From NCBI RefSeq assembly GCF_964204645.1, contig NC_134032.1, positions 4,118,916 to 4,182,915 of the forward strand: a stretch of 64,000 bases of DNA, in the 5' to 3' direction. Origin of the DNA: Tubulanus polymorphus (taxonomy: Eukaryota; Nemertea; Palaeonemertea; Tubulaniformes; Tubulanidae). How positions within the stretch are numbered: position 1 is the first letter of the stretch; every line of letters begins with the position of its first letter. A model generated the notes under the pieces. That model saw only the letters and a list, made by a program, of their open reading frames with translations. It was not told the DNA's origin and did no database searches. Positions 34,661-46,491 of this stretch are shown in pieces. The translations under genes were made by a program, and so were the position numbers.

Positions 34661-35424
34661 TCCCATTTTGCGAAAATATTTTCTGGCCCCGACGCAGTTC
34701 ACGGGACCGTGACTTCGAGAAAAATCGAATCCTAACCTAACCCCCCTCCAAATTTTTTAATGCAAATTTGAACGAATCAGAAGAACCACCTTGGTAATTA
34801 TTGGTCCGTCATATGTCGGACCAACCGCACCGGTAGCTGCGCAGCCGTCTATATTCACCCCACAGACAGTCAGTCTATCATCCTTTAAAAAAATGATCGT
34901 CGAAATCCTCACATGAAAAAGCGAATAAGCGGTAAGAGTGAATAGGTTTCTGAACAGGAATTGTTTATCTTCTTGTACATCAAGTAAAACTCCCAATCAA
35001 TCAGCTTACTTCAAAAGATAAAACAAAGATGTAGACAATAAGATAAATACCGACTATATACAGATAAAACGTTTTAAAATCGAAAATGTATTCAAATCAA
35101 ACATTTACCATAGAAGCTTAACCTGTTCTCCCCTATAAATATCTAGTAAACATTTTGAAAAGTAGAGTTGCAGTAAGAACCAGATAGGCCGTCTAAGTCT
35201 TGAGACTCGATCTGTTACAACCGATCAGAGCCGAACTGCGAGTCTTTAGCTCCGGATATAATCGCATAAAGGCTGACCAGCGAGTCCTTGGACATAGTAA
35301 AATAAATATTCACGGCACATCATCGAACATGTACTAGTAAGTATCTCCTCGTCTGGATTCTGATTTAAAAAGACGTTCGTCAAAGGACAGCTTTCCTTAT
35401 AATCACTTCATAAAGCTTTCGTTT
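34661..35424. other. No gene recognised
   Basis: AT-rich, includes the weak dispersed-repeat relative at 35110-35340. The reading frame at 34757-34996 (minus) has no recognisable domain. Confidence 0.4.
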
Positions 35425-36070
35425 CAGGTCCTCAGTTGTAAAAGTAACTCTTTCCACTATATTTGCTCTTCTCCCACATACTTATGAGAGGTCCTCAGGT
35501 GGCTGTGTAGTACGTCCTTACACTAAATTTGCTCTTGTCCTACCACAGTGGAACCTCGTTACAGCGAACCTCACGGGACCAGAAAATCAAAATTCTATAT
35601 TTGTTATATCCGATGAATCATTGTCTGACAGAGTTTTCGTTATAACGACCGAGGTCCCACTGTATACTAGTGAGGGTACTCAGTCCTTGCGCTCTAGTTT
35701 TGGTCTCCACCTTGCAATTAGTGGCGAGAAGTCCTCAGTTGTTTGTGTAACTCATTGTACCGTATAGTAGAACTCACTATATTCGGATGAGAAGGGACTG
35801 CCCAGATTTCACCGAATTAAGTATTTTCTGAATTATGAATGCTGGTTTACAAGATTCCCGGATGGACCAAATATTTCAATGTTTCTGAAAATTCAAAGAT
35901 CCGAATTGAGAGAGTTCTACTGGACTATACTAGTGAGAGGTCGTCGGTTGTTTGTGTATGTTCATGCACTACTTAATCTATTCCCACCTGCCGAGAGGTC
36001 ATCAGTCGCTTGTGAAAATCCTTGCACAGCGCAAGTCCTTCCACAAACCACCAAGAACCTCTTACTAGAA
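35425..36070. repeat. 63-bp minisatellite, blocks 4-5, degenerate
   Basis: Diverged units with AGGTCCTCAGTTGTTTGTGT and TATACTAGTGAGAGGT, interrupted by the small element at 35546-35662. Confidence 0.75.
35546..35662. mobile_element. 117-bp Tc1/mariner-type MITE
   Basis: Inverted ends CAGTGGAACCTCGTTACAGC and CGTTATAACGACCGAGGTCCCACTG, interior ATTTGTTATATCCG. Inserted in a CTATACTAG unit of the minisatellite. TA follows its right end. Confidence 0.8.
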
Positions 36071-36168
36071 TGAATAATACGAAATACAAACATCACAAAT
36101 AACGTAATTACTATTTATTAGTCGACTAAAATACAACAGTTTCGATTTCTTGTTTCTTATTAATACCG

Positions 36169-39100
36169 TTATAATTTTTTGAACATGTTCTTAACTTTAA
36201 ATTTGATATGTGACCAGGTTCGCCTTTGAAGAACTGGTTCAGCTGACTTCGCCTTTAGGCAATCACCTTTATTCGGGCATCTGCGAAGACGGATAAGCTT
36301 TCCCAATTGCCTTTCAACAGCTTCCGTTTCTGCATCGGTCCAGGGAATTCTTTCAGAACCTAAGTGTTATGAATATTAGATTGCAATTAGAGCAAGGTAC
36401 AAACACATATTTACTTCACATTTTCTGGCATTTTCTATAACTTTTTATGGAAAACGTTTTTTACCTTTCTTCTTTTTCACAGGGGGTTCATAATCACCAT
36501 CATCATTGTCATCAAAGTCTTCGATGCCATATTGCACTGAAAATAATGAATAACTAGGATAATGCCCACTGTGCGAATATAGACACTCTCAATATTCAAC
36601 ATCTCAATGAACCAATACAGTATGTACAGCCGATGACCTTAAAACTGAGCACACAAAGAATTTGTAATGAGATACAGTTTTTTATGGTGGCAGATTTGGG
36701 CCATACTAAAAGATTTTTCTCTACAGATATATCGATATACATGTGTATATACATAAATATAAAGTTTATTTTTGGACCAAACGATTCTATCAAGCCCACG
36801 AGCTCATTTTTGCAGGATATGGCTTAAGTTTCAAATCCTGAATATGTAACAATCTAGCTCAAATAAATCCACATGCGTAATGAAGCTTACCTCCACTGGA
36901 CGAAGATGCTGGAGTCAGTTTGTTTCCTTCTTCGTCATCGTGATCCTCTTCGTCAATTTCACTTTCACTGGATACTTCTGTTAATGGAGTTCAAATGCAA
37001 ACTTTATGTAAAATGAGTATACTATATAATATTGTAAGTAATAATACAGGACTCCAAAAACTTTCAAATGAATCAATTATAAGGTGTTGTCTTGATACAT
37101 CTGTGTTGGAAAAATATAAGACCGAATATTTTGCAATGATACAAATCTTAAATATTAGTATTCCTTATCCAAAATTGCAGAGACAAAATAGTATGGAATA
37201 AGAAGACAATGAAATGCATTTCAAGTATTTACATTCTTTTCAGGTACGTAACAGAATCTTAACATCAGAATCGTTAGTATCTATGTACATGTATATATTG
37301 AGGACAAATGCATTTCATTGACTGCAGGATAGAATGCAGAAATCTTACCATCTTTATCATCAAGCTCTATCTCATCCAATGACTGTCCCTTGTACTTATG
37401 AATTGTACCTTTTTCAATTGTTAACAGTATTTTTGACACTTTGGCCATCTGGAGGGTATCTTGAGGGAGTCGGTAGAAATTTCGATGAACGTTGATGTCA
37501 TGTCCCATGAAACCAGCCAGTAAGTCCAATTCATTCTTTTTCAAGTTTAACAATTGACAAAGAGTTGCAACATGTTTTCTTAAGGATGTTGACGTGATAT
37601 TTTGTGGAAACTAAGCTCCACTTTCTTTGGCAATGTTTCGAAGAGTATCACTGCTTCTATACGGAGTACTAGTTTCTTTCAAAGTGGCTCGAGCGAATAC
37701 AAAAGGATTTTCTGAAGATACAATTTCATTCCTGTATTCCAATAGAAGATCAATATAGCTTTTCATCTTTTCGGTCAATAATACTGGTACAATTCTATCT
37801 TTTTTGCCAATTATTTCAATCCTCAGCAGACTTTTGCACAACTTCTGTTCAAACACTGAAAGGCTTTTGAGTACTGTATCACTGAAGTCCCGTTTATTTT
37901 GATTAAGTTTTGCATCATTATATGTTTCAATCAAAAGACGTGAAGCCTCTCCCCCTCTTCTACGATTGAATAGTACAACGGCAGTAAGGGTTAATTGGCA
38001 CAATTTGCCCCAGTCATCCCTGGTGAAATTGTTTTCCTTCAGCATTTTTGCTATCTTCTCCATATTTTCATTCAGATAATCTTGAAGTTGTTTCACATCT
38101 GACGCTAATGGAACGAGTTTGGGTTTGTTTAGCTTATCATGTTTTAAAGTCCTAAGGGCATGAGATGATATCTCATCAGACCATTCGTATTCCAGCAATC
38201 TTTTTAATTCTCCAACTAACTTGATCGTTTGGTCATCTGAACACTGTATAGACTCGCTTTCGACTATACTACAACATTTTTTAAGTGAATGCCCAATTTT
38301 CAGAGCCAATGAAGGTACTTTGAATTTATGACTAACATTATCGAATCCACATACCATTCGGACGGCTTCTAAGATATATGAGTATTTTGTTGGAGAAAGG
38401 CAATCACGCAAGGAAACGATAGTACTATATTCTTTCCGAGCCTCAATCAAGAACCGTGACAATTCCCTCATCTTCTGCGATATGTAAACATGAAGATGAG
38501 ACTTATGGCCCAGTTTTTGATAAAGCTTACTTCCAAACTTACAAATTAAATCGTCACTCAGTATTACTTTTGTTGCTCTATCTTGTACCATCTTTGTCAT
38601 GACATTAGATTTGAGGCCTTCACTGACTGAATCAGGAATTGGTAATAACATTGCACTACTAGCTTGAACATGACAATCTTTCTCAACGCAGTACGCACAA
38701 TTTTTCTGATGCTTCCATAGTAACGATTTCATGAACCATCCGTAACAAAACTTGCAGGGAAGATATTCCTCATGTGATTCTGGATTGGATGGCCGGTGCA
38801 CAGGAATAATAACACCCTTTCCTTTCTTCATTACATCACAATTATGATAGTGATTTCCTTTGTTGACTAACAACTGCATTTGAGCTCCCTTTTCTTTAGA
38901 CTTTTTAGGAAATGACAAGAATTCAAGTACTTCTTTTTCAGAGCCATGAACTTGTTCTAGATGACGTGTGATTTTGGAGTAAGGCTTGTGACAATAAACA
39001 CAGAAATTCTGCTTATCCCAAACCCTTTTTTCTCGCGTGTTAGACGAAGTAGCGACAACGATTTCTGCAATTCTTTCGGGGTCTTCTTGTGAATGAATTG

Positions 39101-40801
39101 ATTTAGATGTTTTTTGGATAGCCTTTTTACTCGAGTTCTTTTCACCATTCATGGAGTTCTCAGACTCTGCTCCAGAAATTGGGTCATAATCTGGATCGTT
39201 ATCCTTAAAAAAGAAGACTTGAATGTAAATAATACACATCTGTACATTAGATAATAAGGGTTCTTTCTATGCATAAGCTATATGTATCATAAAACACTCC
39301 TCATCAAGAGAATTTTCAAGAGCCCCAATATTAACATTTCAAATAGTTTGATTATAACAAAAATACAAATATTGATAAGGTCAACCCGAGTAAAAAAAAA
39401 CTATATTGGTTCATTTTAATGTTTTTTTTTGTGGTATTCAAAATTCAATTTCAAGAATATCATTCATCATTTAGAATTAAATTTGCATCTATAATGACTT
39501 GATTAATTCATCCCATCTTAAGCCATGTAAGTGCTGATTCGGTATAAATAAATTAGCTCCATTTTAAGTAATAGCCGCAATCCTACAGAGATTTGGCCCG
39601 GGCCAAATTGGCGGTACAGAAGAGGCCCTAATTAGAGAGCGCACTCACACGTAAACCACTCATAATTCCTTGATATTTCCCTGTTCCTGATCTCAAATTC
39701 CCGGATTTGAAATCCTGATTTCTCCAAAAAATGTATTGGTCAAGTATCGGAGTTTCCTGAGATATACATCTGTGTTTCAGATGATTCATCATCACGAGGC
39801 CTATGCATGAAATTGAAAGGTTCAAGACCAAGAATATTCAGAATTCCCTGATAATTCCAGGATTTCCATGAGAAAATGGCCAGGACCCGGTTCCACAGTT
39901 CCGAATTAAGATTAAACTCTGAGTTAAAGCATTGAAAATTAACTAATTTTAACTCTAATTCACAACTGTGGAACCAGGTCCAGATTTGCTGATTTCCCTG
40001 CAGGGAATTTGAAATCCTAAATTCCCTGATATTCCCTAATCTGCAGGAACCTTGCAGTTGATACTAAAGACCGCAACTAAACAATGCTCAAAGCGAAGTG
40101 AGTCACTTCCGGAACCTATAACAATTCACAGGCAATGATACGCATGGCCCGTGTGCTAAAATTTGACTCGAGCCTGGGAAATCATAGCTAATGTTATTCC
40201 CTTTAAATTTCTGTGTCGCATATGTACTCCGCGATCCCCATTTTCAATGAATAATTTTCTAATTAATCTTCTCTCAGGCAAGCGATTTCAAGGGCAGTGG
40301 TTTTAGAAGTCAATAGATAAAGAAAATTTTAGAAATTTTGTCCAAGTATGCAGTATTACAATCTGTTCTGGGGAAAGCACAGTATATCTGCTTACATCAA
40401 TGTTCTAATGTCTCCATGTGCAGTTCTCTCATTATCAAGCTCCTCCATTCAACAATGGTTCCTGGTTTTGTATTGCCTTCAAGTGTTTAATTGTAGCCAC
40501 ATTATTTTGAGTAGGCAATTTAAACATTCAGAAAGCAGCTATTATATAGTCTTTGTGCTTGCACCAGTTGAAAACCAGTAAACTTAGTTGATATGGATTA
40601 TAATTAATTTGTAGAACTATGGATTATCTGTTATCCATACACAGTGTCCGCACATCACTACATCCGTACTAAAAAGCTCAGTCCCGAGTTATAGGGAGTA
40701 ACTAAGGTTGACTGTACTTAGTACATTTGCATGCCAAATAATAAAGCAAAACTTACACTTCCGGAAGAGATTGTTTCTGATAATTCATCAAGCAAGATAG
40801 T
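36169..40801 (-). CDS. C2H2 / tyrosine-recombinase-like / SANT-like protein gene (one in-frame stop)
   Basis: Exons in transcript order, all phases agreeing: 40757-40801 (5' part not located), 37349-39203, 36891-36977, 36465-36536, 36169-36359 (stop TAA). The large exon opens acidic (DNDPDYD). It has zinc-binding motifs CVYCHKPYSKITRHLEQVH and CKFCYGWFM...HQKNC, then a long helical region. A tyrosine-recombinase-like core follows: FNRRRGGEASRL (arginine I box), TSLRKHVATL (HxLRH-like box), FMGHDINVHRNFYRLP (GH and candidate Tyr). Two acidic exons follow, then a C-terminal exon with IPWTDAETEAVERQ and RRTWSHIKFKVKNM (SANT/Myb-like). The architecture suggests a nuclear DNA-binding protein derived from a Crypton-like or other recombinase (inference). 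A TAG at 37611-37613 lies upstream of the LRKH box, so this allele is truncated unless it is read through or is a sequence error. Confidence 0.75.
39204..40756 (-). other. Intron of the recombinase-like gene
   Basis: Phase-0 intron, no further exon recognised. It holds the small MITE at 39883-39981 and a GGCCCGGGCCAAATTGGC segment at about 39594, related to 58255-58520. Confidence 0.55.
39883..39981. mobile_element. 99-bp MITE
   Basis: Ends GGACCCGGTTCCACAGTT and AACTGTGGAACCAGGTCC are inverted repeats; the AT-rich centre is partly palindromic (GTTAAA / TTTAAC). No coding capacity. Confidence 0.85.
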
Positions 40802-40892
40802 CTGTCGTTCCTTTGTTAACAAAATAAAAAATTTAAAAAAGAATTAGAATTGGGGCTAAAGATTTTGATTGAGATTTTAGTACTCTGAATTT

Positions 40893-41470
40893 TATGTTGT
40901 GGTCATCTGAAATTGAGTTTTATTAGTTTGGAATGATCTCACTATGGTATAGACATTGGCTATTCCAGTCATCTTAAGTTTACACTGTGGTCCTCTGAAA
41001 TTGTGTAAGTTAGTTTCTAGATTGAGATATAATAGACATTTGCTATTTCAGTCTTCATAAGTTTACACTGTAGTCCTCTGAAAGTGTGTAAGTTAGTTTA
41101 GATTGACTGTAAGAGACACTTGCTATTTCAGTCCTCAATACGTTTACACTGTGGTCCTCTGAAATTGTGTAAGTCAGTTTCTAGATTGAGATATAATAGA
41201 CATTGGCTATTCCAGTCCTCTTAAGTTTACACTGTGGTCCTCTGAAATTGTGTAAGTTAGTTTCTAGATTGAGATATAATAGACATTTGCTATTTCAGTC
41301 TTCATAAGTTTACACTGTGGTCCTCTGAAAGTGTGTAAGTTAGTTTAGATTGACTGTAAGAGACACTTGCTATTTCAGTCCTCAATACGTTTACACTGTG
41401 GTCCTCTGAAATTGTGTAAGTTAGTTTCTAGATTGAGATATAATAGACATTTGCTATTTCATGTTATGTA
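40893..41470. repeat. ~82-bp tandem repeat organised as 247-bp trimers
   Basis: TTTACACTGTGGTCCTCTGA recurs near 40979, 41062, 41143, 41226, 41309 and 41390, spacing 83, 81, 83, 83, 81. Subtypes (ATTGTGTAAG vs AGTGTGTAAG; ATAAGTTT vs AATACGTTT) repeat every third unit, so 247 bp is the higher-order period. Confidence 0.9.
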
Positions 41471-44400
41471 TTTTTCATTTCCGGGCTCTATCTCATGGAT
41501 TGAAGATAATTTGGTGCCATTTTTGGATGGTTTATCTTAAAGACTAAGAGTAACTGATTACATTTCGGGTCCTGTAGGTCGAAGGTCAAGGTCCCAGAAC
41601 CTGTTTTGTATCATTCACGCTTGTCAGTGTAAACGCTATCTTAATTTTGGCATTGATTGCGATTAAATGTTCACGAATTGGTAAAGGTCGTTAATCAAAA
41701 AGAATCAAACACGTTAGAGTCAAACACGCTGCCAACACGTTAGAGTTACCGCACGCGCATTGAGGATGTCGTTCGGCCTTGTAGCTCCATTTGTCACATC
41801 CGAATCATTCATATTTTTCGAAAGCCTGCAGTGGGCTGGGTTTTGAATAATCTATCTTTCGCGAACTCTGAAAATATCGGATATTGACTTATCGCTATGA
41901 AGCAGCCCTGGTTAGAAAGATGGAAGGAGAATGCGCTTTCAATGTATCATTTTCAATTGTTATGTCTCCACCATTCATCTGTGTATGCAAATTAGGCTCG
42001 CACTACACCATCGTCCCATCTAAAATTGATCATCTTTTTATCAATTGGTTTACGATTATAGACGTCGTCGTCATGATGGTATAAACACTTCTGCGAGAAG
42101 TCTTGAATGTAATTGCCATTTTATAAGATTGGTAACAAGCACATATACTGTTCGCAAACAAGTAATTTACACGACGGACAATCGAAGTTTTTAAAGCCCC
42201 CATTACATTTTGTTGTGTTGTACTGCGTGTCTCCAACACCGACGGGCAGACGAATTCAGATGTGTGGACGGCCTCTATCACAGCATGTTACACTATCTCA
42301 GAAAATGTATTACCGAAGCCTAAAAATCAATCATTCATTAAATAAAGTTGAAATATTTTTTGTGGGCATCTGTTCCTAATGCAAACTAGCGACACGGTGC
42401 ATCCTCACTTGCCACAAATGGAATTATAATATCACAAAACATGTGTAACCGGTTGGATCCCGGCTTGCCTCAATCGAAAGCCTCGATTTCTACAATAGAA
42501 CGTGGTGTCACTTCGGTTCTCAGTGATAGTACGGCCTGGGTCAACCTCGAGCGAGTTGCAGATGGTGAACAGCGCACCACACGCCTTGAAATATAATCGT
42601 TGAACTGATACAGATAAACATAAACTGTCCAGGAAAGTCTCTGTCTTATCATCTGGGTCATGGCACCTCACTTCCCGCAGGTGGTTATTTTTCGCAGTTA
42701 ATGAGGGTATCTGCTTACATAGTAAGTGCTAATGCACAAACATATTTTACTACTGTTTGACTGAGTAGAATCAGGGAAGTAATGAGATTACACCTCCCTG
42801 GTAGAATCGAAACACATCAACACAATACTAGTGACAAAATCCAGGAAGAAAGACACTAAATATTTGGATGGATATATGAAAGCTGTGGGTACTGGAGTTT
42901 GTAATGGGTAGTGTAGTGTGATCTGTGTGCATTTGTGGCCAGCACACAAATCACATTGTTCAATGGGGTTTGGTCCAGGACTCGCGAGATTTTCAACAAC
43001 ACAAAAGTAACGTGTAATAAATGATGACTAGAATTGCATGACTACCTACCACCCCTCATTATTGTTGGAAAACTAAACGTTCGGCACTGACTAAAAATTA
43101 GTAATAACATTTTAGAAATGGCCAGAATTTTAACTTAGGTTCTATCTTATTTTTATTATACAATTGCGATTGGTATAATTTTTTTTAAACGGCCGTTAAG
43201 GCTACTACGCACATTTCAGTGTTTTTGGCAGCTGTACACTCAATCGGCACCGTTCGTGACTAGCTTCACTGCAGAATTATCATTAATTAACATCGCCATA
43301 TCACATCATCAACTTATATTGTGCCTTAAAACCCTAACAGCCGAAATAATTGAAATGCACACACGATTGCTATCATTGAAAATTGAGAGAGTGGCCATGT
43401 TTGTGTTTGCTGCTTCGCGTAAATCCCGCACGGTGGCGGAACCGCGCGGAGTGGGGCCGATACGTCAAGATATCTTTCATTTTCATCGTCACAATTAATA
43501 AGACATTGAATCGACATATAATAATTAATTGATAACAATTTGATAGTTTTGATTTGATTTATCAAATTCATCTTTTATCAAAGGATTCATTTATCATTAA
43601 AATTATATAAACGATTTTATTCTATTTAGAACCGATATCAATCATAGCGAGTATAACTTAATTTTGGTTAAACAATTTTAAGTTTTATGTTTAAAAACCT
43701 AACCCGATTCAGTTTATTTATATGATATTCAAGTTTTTTGGCGTCACTTTTCGTGTGATCGCGTCTTGATAAAAAACAATTGACTTGTGAAATCTGCAGA
43801 ATCGACGAAGCTTCTTCAGAAATGTTTCTAGCTATCGTATCAACTCCGGCCACGAGGATTTATAGGACCCCTAGCAACTTAAGGTGGTGTTCGAATCGCC
43901 GAAATAAATGTAAAACATAAATTTGCTATTGAGATGGAAGAACGATCCGACTAATAAAATTAAATACGACGTAATTATTGACTGTTTAACTCGTAGTTAC
44001 GTTGCTCCGCTGGAATTTACGCCAAAGTAAGTGACGATTCTGCCAGTTCGATAAGATATTAGACAAACAGGTAACAGAATAACATTCTAACGAACGACGA
44101 ATTCACCAACGTGCTTTAAAACGATAAATAATTTCACTATAGCGGTAAAAATGTCCCGTCATTAAATTTTATTCATCATTATATTCAACTGCCGCGATTT
44201 GGTAATTCAGCGAAAGTTCAAACACATCTGGCTCTCACCAGTTCTACACAGTACCATAATGACGATTCAAAAAAACTTTTTTCATATATCTTTGAAATCA
44301 TTTTGATCATGTTCTCTATCTTAGTTATATTTCACTGATTCCATGGATGTTTTTTTGATAAAAATTCCTCCAGTAATAACGGATTTGAACATAAAATCCG

Positions 44401-45531
44401 TATTTTCAATATATCAATTTTTGTTCAATTTCTATGAAATTTTGACAAAAACATTGCTGATAGGAGCTTAGATGGTATTGAAATATTCAGTTTTATACAA
44501 TTTTTAGGTAAAAAGTTTTCTGACCCCCAAAGTATGCACTAGAGCTGCACCTGTTTGGTTTTTGGTTTTATGACTCAAGGTTACTGTGTGAAGTTTGTTG
44601 CACCGCTTGTGTCCCGGTACTATGTAGAGTATTTCCAGGCAGTTCGCGCGAGCTACCGTATGTAGGCCAGCTCTCGGTGACCTTTCTCTCCCTGCAACCA
44701 GGAAATTTCACGTTATTGATACGGAATCACTAAAATTACTAATATAGCGGGATTTTATACGAATAAGATTTCAACTCTTCCATTTCTTCAAGATTTCAAT
44801 CTTAATGTAGAAAAACCGGGAATTCATAAACCAATCATCTGTTCAGTTATGGTTCTGTCAGTAAATAGCCATTTCGAGGCTAAAGTACTGAATTAATCAT
44901 TCCGACCTACATATTTTTCCAGGATCTTTTAGAATAGTGTAGGTTGGAGCATTGGAAACATAAATCAACTCGTGAACTTTAATAGGAAAATCCCGCTCAT
45001 TTTTTTCTGAGCGACGGAAGTTTTCGGGATAGATTTTTGCAGCGCAAATGATGATCTATCTGAAAACAAATTACATACACAGATAGCCCAAAATCTTCTT
45101 CTTTCCATAAAGCAAGAATTAAGAGAATCGGATGAATAATAACGAAGTTACGACCATTTTAAATAGACAAGACGCGCTCTGCAGCGCACTATACATTGAC
45201 CCGCGCCGTACCTACTATCACTGAGTTTTTTGTGCGTATTTCAGAAGTTTTCCCGTCAAGCTCGATGCATTTCCAACTGTGTGATTTTGAACCATTTAAT
45301 TCGTTGCTTCAAACGATAAACTGTTCACGAATCTCAGTGTATTGTGTTCGATATCTGAGAATTGATTTTTGATTTATGCGTCAAATTTGGAGTTAATTTT
45401 ATTTCGTGGCTGAACAATTGTTGAATGGCTGCTTTCATTCAACAGATTGTATCAATATATAGATGCGTATTTCTTATAATTCACTTGAATAGACGACAAT
45501 TCGTGCATCTAAACGAAGCATCCAATCAATA
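41471..45531. other. 4-kb stretch without recognised gene
   Basis: Scattered short frames on both strands, none with a domain I recognise. A stem-loop TGTGTGCATTTGTGGCC / GGCCAGCACACA lies near 42925. A CpG-rich patch at 43410-43470 ends with CGGTGGCGGAACCGCGCGG. Upstream of 45532 there is no clear TATA box. Confidence 0.4.
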
Positions 45532-46491
45532 ATGAATTCTACTCTCATGCAGATTGCGAGACCTTATAACAGCTATATCGCTATCTTGTCTGTGGTGAAC
45601 AAGTCTGGTATCTACCGTACCGCGTCACTGGTCATTCTGCCTATCTTTCTACTGTTAGGCGTTTTTGGAAATTCGGCAACTTTCCTGATAATGATAAGTC
45701 ACAGATTCCGCAGTTTATCTTACGCTAACTATCTGATCGTTTTGTCAATCAGTGATTTTGTGGTTGTCGTCAGTTTAAGTCTGATGCCTGTTTTACAGTT
45801 TGTTTTCGGGCATCTTCACATAAGTGCTATCGACGCTACGCTCTTGATAAATTCACTGATCAGCTGTCAAATATATGAATTTGTCATATCACTTTTGATT
45901 GCCTGCAGTTCATGGTTCATAGTAGCGATATCTATTGAACGTGCGGCAGTTGTGCTCTTCCCATTCACATCTCGTTTGATATGTACTCCTGGATTCGCCC
46001 GATGCGTCATTGTTATCATTTTCATCATAAATATTTTAGTTGCTGGTATTTCCCAAGCCGTATTAATTAAGTTTTCGGAAAAAATTACCGGATGCTACTT
46101 AGAAATATCTAACCAAGCCGAAATTTTCACCACATTTGTCATTCATGTTTATTTTCTGCCTTTAACGGTGATCATCGTATCAAATTCTGTTATAATAATT
46201 CAGTTATTCAAAGGTACGAAAATGGTGTCGTCTGACAAGAAAACTAGAAAAGCAAAACGTACAACAATTATGCTTGTAACAGTTTCACTCGCATTTGCAA
46301 TATTCACTCTTCCAACCTCTATTACAGCATTCCAAACAATGCCTGTGGACCAAAAACAATTAATGTTAGACATCTGCACCCATATCCAAATTTGTAACTA
46401 TGTCGTTAATTTCTACATTTATCTTTTACTGGGACGAGAAATTCGTGAATATTTCTGTGCAGTTATTTCCTGTAGAAACTTGTCGAAATGA
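45532..46491 (+). CDS. Intact intronless rhodopsin-class GPCR
   Basis: 319 residues with seven hydrophobic helices. The N-terminus has glycosylation sequons NST and NKS. TM1 has GVFGNSATFLIMI (conserved Asn), TM2 SISDF (conserved Asp), TM3 starts with CQIYEF (disulfide Cys) and ends AISIERA (ERA replacing DRY), ECL2 has GCYLE. A basic KKTRKAKR lies in ICL3, TM6 has FTLPTS, TM7 NFYIYLLLG in place of NPxxY, and helix 8 REIREYF. Likely a plasma-membrane receptor coupling to G proteins; the ligand is unknown. The missing Pro in TM6 CWxP and in NPxxY is unusual. It shares a start and TM1-TM5 with the truncated GPCR at 26023-26653, so the family has more than one local copy. Confidence 0.9.
   Translation: MNSTLMQIARPYNSYIAILSVVNKSGIYRTASLVILPIFLLLGVFGNSATFLIMISHRFRSLSYANYLIVLSISDFVVVVSLSLMPVLQFVFGHLHISAIDATLLINSLISCQIYEFVISLLIACSSWFIVAISIERAAVVLFPFTSRLICTPGFARCVIVIIFIINILVAGISQAVLIKFSEKITGCYLEISNQAEIFTTFVIHVYFLPLTVIIVSNSVIIIQLFKGTKMVSSDKKTRKAKRTTIMLVTVSLAFAIFTLPTSITAFQTMPVDQKQLMLDICTHIQICNYVVNFYIYLLLGREIREYFCAVISCRNLSK

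Noticed and set aside
34757-34996. 79-codon minus frame
   Set aside because: No recognisable motif and no neighbouring exon; likely chance.
43668-43853. Minus frame with ISEEASSILQISQVN as a gene
   Set aside because: Short, no splice sites or domain I can name; looks like a repeat fragment but the family could not be fixed.
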